Of a DNA stretch of 15,220 nucleotides, positions 13,148-15,220 are shown piece after piece. A model generated the notes under the pieces. It was given only the letters and a program-made list of their open reading frames with translations. It did no database searches and had not been told where the DNA came from. Both the position numbers and the translations under genes were made by a program. Each line of letters opens with the position of its first letter. Position 1 is the first letter of the stretch. Origin of the DNA: Kistimonas scapharcae (GTDB lineage Bacteria; Pseudomonadota; Gammaproteobacteria; Pseudomonadales; Endozoicomonadaceae); contig NZ_BAABFL010000409.1 of assembly GCF_039540975.1 (NCBI RefSeq), forward strand, positions 1 to 15,220. The letters run 5' to 3'.

Positions 13148-14629
13148 ATGGAAAATCCTTCATCTCGTCAGAATTCATCGAATAACGATTCAGCAATTAA
13201 CGCAGCGAATGATAGCGCCAGTACTGATATACCGAAATTTGCCACAACCAGTAAGCAAAGCGACCAGAATCGGGAAGCTTCGGCGGATTTTAATGCCTAT
13301 CGCCCTACCCTGTTTGATGAAATATCGCCTATCGCGAGCCTGAGATATAGCCTGGATAAATCGATCAGAACCGTCGGGAACAAGGTTAAAACTACCTTGA
13401 AAGGCGAAGATTTCCACAAAATGTCGAAATACCACCGTCAGGCTGTTCGGGCGAATGAGACCATCCGGGAAATGGCGCAACGGTTTGATCGGTTGGTTGA
13501 TAAGGTTCAGGTTATCAATACCGAAATCACCCTGCTTCAAAACAAGTGCAGCAGCTTTGAGATTGAATACAGCCTGGCCTTTGAGGTCTGCCGCATCATT
13601 GACCGTTATAGCAAGGCGCAATGGTCAGAGCACCGGTTGTCTTCTGCGCTGCGGCATCTGCCTGAGCATATCCATATGCCCGGCCAGATGGCCTGGTACC
13701 TGGTCAGCGACGAGGATGAGAGGCTGAGGCAGATGAAGAATGCCACGGAGGTATTCCATAAATCAGATCAGTACCGCTGCTACCAGAATGATCAGGAAAG
13801 TATTGTTGCCCTTGAAAATCAGCGTAATGAGCTGATAGAACCCCTGAAAGCGTTTTCAGAGGCGACCCGGGTGTCAGGTATTCATCTCAAGACCCGCTGG
13901 CAGGATCGGCTCGGTTTAGAGAGCAGGGAGCCCATCATACCACCTGCTGATACCTCGCTGACGGGTAACAGTAATGATCACCAGAGGCAGACACTCACAA
14001 CGGTCAACATTCCCCATTTATCGGATCTTCCGCTGAAAGACGCCATGATTTTCAATGTCAGCCAGTGGCAGAAGACGCTGAAGAGACAGGTTGGCAGCAA
14101 GGTCCGGGGAGAAGATTTCCATCCCTCTTCGCCGGAACAGCGTGCAATTATTGCCAGAAATCCGCAGCTCAATGAAATAATTACGGACTTTGATGACATG
14201 GTCTCGGAAGTGGGGCTACTTGAGGCGCGTATCTGTCAGCTGGAGAAACTGACAGACCGATTTGAGGTCGCATTCAGTGACCTGCTCAATGCCCGCCGCT
14301 TCATTGAGAAAAACCGGCAGGAAAAACTCCCGGAAGCTCAGCTGGAAGAAGCACTGCACCGGTTGCCGGAAACCATACAGGTACCCTGGCAGGATCAACC
14401 AGCCCAGCTGGGTAGTGGCCATGAAGCCCGTCATGATGTCGTCGAGGATTTGGTTGATACGTTGTATTGCTCTGATGCCTGGCAGGCGTATCAGGCCGAC
14501 AAAGCGGAAATCAATGAATTGAACGCGCGTCGCCGGGCTATTGTTGAGCCACTCAGGGCGTTTTCTGATGCGACCTGCTCAACAGGTATTCATCTGAATA
14601 CCTGGCACAGAGATCAGCAACAACCATAA
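13148..14629 (+). CDS. Protein with two tandem copies of an unrecognised ~190-residue unit
   Basis: The product has 493 residues. Residues 1-50 are Ser/Asn/Ala-rich and disordered. Unit A spans about 66-254 and unit B about 301-489, aligned at an offset of 235, rising to 236 in the last third, so nearly gap-free. Shared landmarks: GEDFH (86-90; 321-325), a helix with SFEIEYSLAFEVCRIID (136-152; RFEVAFSDLLNARRFIE 371-387), LPE (171-173; 406-408), SD-x-x-x-x-YQ (206-213; 442-449), EPL-x-AFS-x-AT (231-240; 467-476), and GIHL (244-247; 480-483). The units look mainly helical. I recognise no family and no catalytic motif; there is no signal peptide or membrane helix. AAGGAAG lies 7 bases before the ATG. 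A secreted-protein gene follows 14 bases after the stop, so the pair is probably co-transcribed. Function unknown. Confidence 0.88.
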   Translation: MENPSSRQNSSNNDSAINAANDSASTDIPKFATTSKQSDQNREASADFNAYRPTLFDEISPIASLRYSLDKSIRTVGNKVKTTLKGEDFHKMSKYHRQAVRANETIREMAQRFDRLVDKVQVINTEITLLQNKCSSFEIEYSLAFEVCRIIDRYSKAQWSEHRLSSALRHLPEHIHMPGQMAWYLVSDEDERLRQMKNATEVFHKSDQYRCYQNDQESIVALENQRNELIEPLKAFSEATRVSGIHLKTRWQDRLGLESREPIIPPADTSLTGNSNDHQRQTLTTVNIPHLSDLPLKDAMIFNVSQWQKTLKRQVGSKVRGEDFHPSSPEQRAIIARNPQLNEIITDFDDMVSEVGLLEARICQLEKLTDRFEVAFSDLLNARRFIEKNRQEKLPEAQLEEALHRLPETIQVPWQDQPAQLGSGHEARHDVVEDLVDTLYCSDAWQAYQADKAEINELNARRRAIVEPLRAFSDATCSTGIHLNTWHRDQQQP

Positions 14630-14643
14630 AACAGGGATGAAGC

Positions 14644-15072
14644 ATGCGTTATATAATCAGCGCGGTATTCTTGATGTTTTCCCTTTCTCTTTCAGCGGCG
14701 GAGCCATTGCAGAACCAGAAAGCTATGCAATCACTGGTTGAAACTGTCATGAAGGATGTCGGTAAAGGGAAACTAAGGGAAGGTATGGAGCGCCTGACGC
14801 CCTATGTTCTCTTCCCTGCCAGTGAGATGGATGCACAGCTCAGTCAGGTTGAGATGCAGATGCCCATGGTATTGCAGCGTTATGGCAAACCCGTGGGGTT
14901 TGACCTGATTAAGGTTGAGGAGGCTGGGAATTCATTAATCCAGTATGCCTACCTGCAAAAGTTTGAGAAGCATGCCTTAGTCTGGCGTTTTATCTTTTAT
15001 CAATCCAATGACCAGTGGATGCTGAATCACTGGTCGTTTGATGACAAGGTGAAAATGCTATTCTGGTATTAA
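14644..15072 (+). CDS. Small exported protein, family not recognised
   Basis: The product has 142 residues. It begins with a clear Sec signal peptide (MRYIISAVFLMFSLSLSAA, probable cleavage after Ala19), giving a mature protein of about 123 residues in the periplasm or outside. The mature part has an N-terminal helical half (MQSLVETVMKDVGKGKLREGMERL) and a strand-rich end (IQYAYLQKFEKHALVWRFIFYQ, then DQWMLNHWSFDD). This helix-then-sheet order with W-x-F...W-x-L resembles small NTF2-like folds, but that is only an impression. AGGGA lies 6 bases before the ATG, 14 bases after the duplicated-unit gene. Only a weak 5-base-pair hairpin follows the stop. The pairing suggests a joint role, but no function can be read. 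Confidence 0.82.
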   Translation: MRYIISAVFLMFSLSLSAAEPLQNQKAMQSLVETVMKDVGKGKLREGMERLTPYVLFPASEMDAQLSQVEMQMPMVLQRYGKPVGFDLIKVEEAGNSLIQYAYLQKFEKHALVWRFIFYQSNDQWMLNHWSFDDKVKMLFWY

Positions 15073-15220
15073 GCATTGTACAAGATGCTCCTTGTTATAG
15101 ATTTCTTTCATTAAATAATGGAAAAAACCAATAATTACGTTTGTAAGTACTCAAAAACTCCTGTGCAGACCACATGGCAGCCAGCATGAGGCGTATTCGA
15201 TAATATTTGCCAGTCTCGGA

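Noticed and set aside
15073..15092. Possible terminator after the last gene
   Set aside because: Only a 5-base-pair stem (AGCAT/ATGCT) with no T tract follows the stop; too weak to call.

Overview
The window looks like chromosomal DNA of a gammaproteobacterium in the Pseudomonas/Oceanospirillales lineage. An Endozoicomonas-like host-associated bacterium would fit the mix of conserved core genes and large unrecognised proteins, but the genus is a guess. The strongest clue is the minus-strand block glyQ-glyS-gmhB-plsC-like. It reproduces the order lying next to dnaA-dnaN-recF-gyrB in Pseudomonas (there gyrB is convergent with the acyltransferase), so the region is probably close to the replication origin. 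gyrB itself is not in the window.

Layout. (1) 1-1370 is a decayed accessory zone: an apparent IS21-type insertion sequence end at 34-81, then a broken gene for a signal-peptide protein (401-1196) that can be followed through five internal stops and about three frameshifts. (2) 1374-3118 is a tight plus-strand cassette of three unrecognised genes: a small acidic protein with a Gly/Lys tail, a Gly-rich protein with two charged helical arms around a Trp-rich hinge, and a small helical protein. It ends in a hairpin terminator shared by position with the convergent core block. (3) 3205-7697 is the core block. glyQ/glyS (glycyl-tRNA synthetase alpha and beta) and gmhB/plsC-like (heptose bisphosphate phosphatase and acyltransferase) are each joined by a one-base stop/start overlap, and three hairpins separate the two pairs. 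(4) 8000-9233 holds two minus-strand genes: a two-domain thioredoxin-like/glutaredoxin protein and a two-CBS-domain protein. (5) 9415-11712 is a lone, visibly AT-rich, minus-strand gene for a 765-residue largely disordered protein with its own strong terminator. (6) 12016-15072 is plus strand: an AKR1A-like aldo/keto reductase, a 493-residue protein made of two copies of an unrecognised unit of about 190 residues, and a small secreted protein 14 bases downstream.

The core genes serve translation (glycine charging), LPS inner-core heptose supply and phospholipid acylation. The accessory genes cannot be given functions from sequence alone. The best candidates for undescribed biology are the three-gene cassette, the tandemly duplicated protein with its secreted neighbour, and the 765-residue protein, which has effector-like composition. 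No tRNA, rRNA, CRISPR array or complete mobile element was seen.
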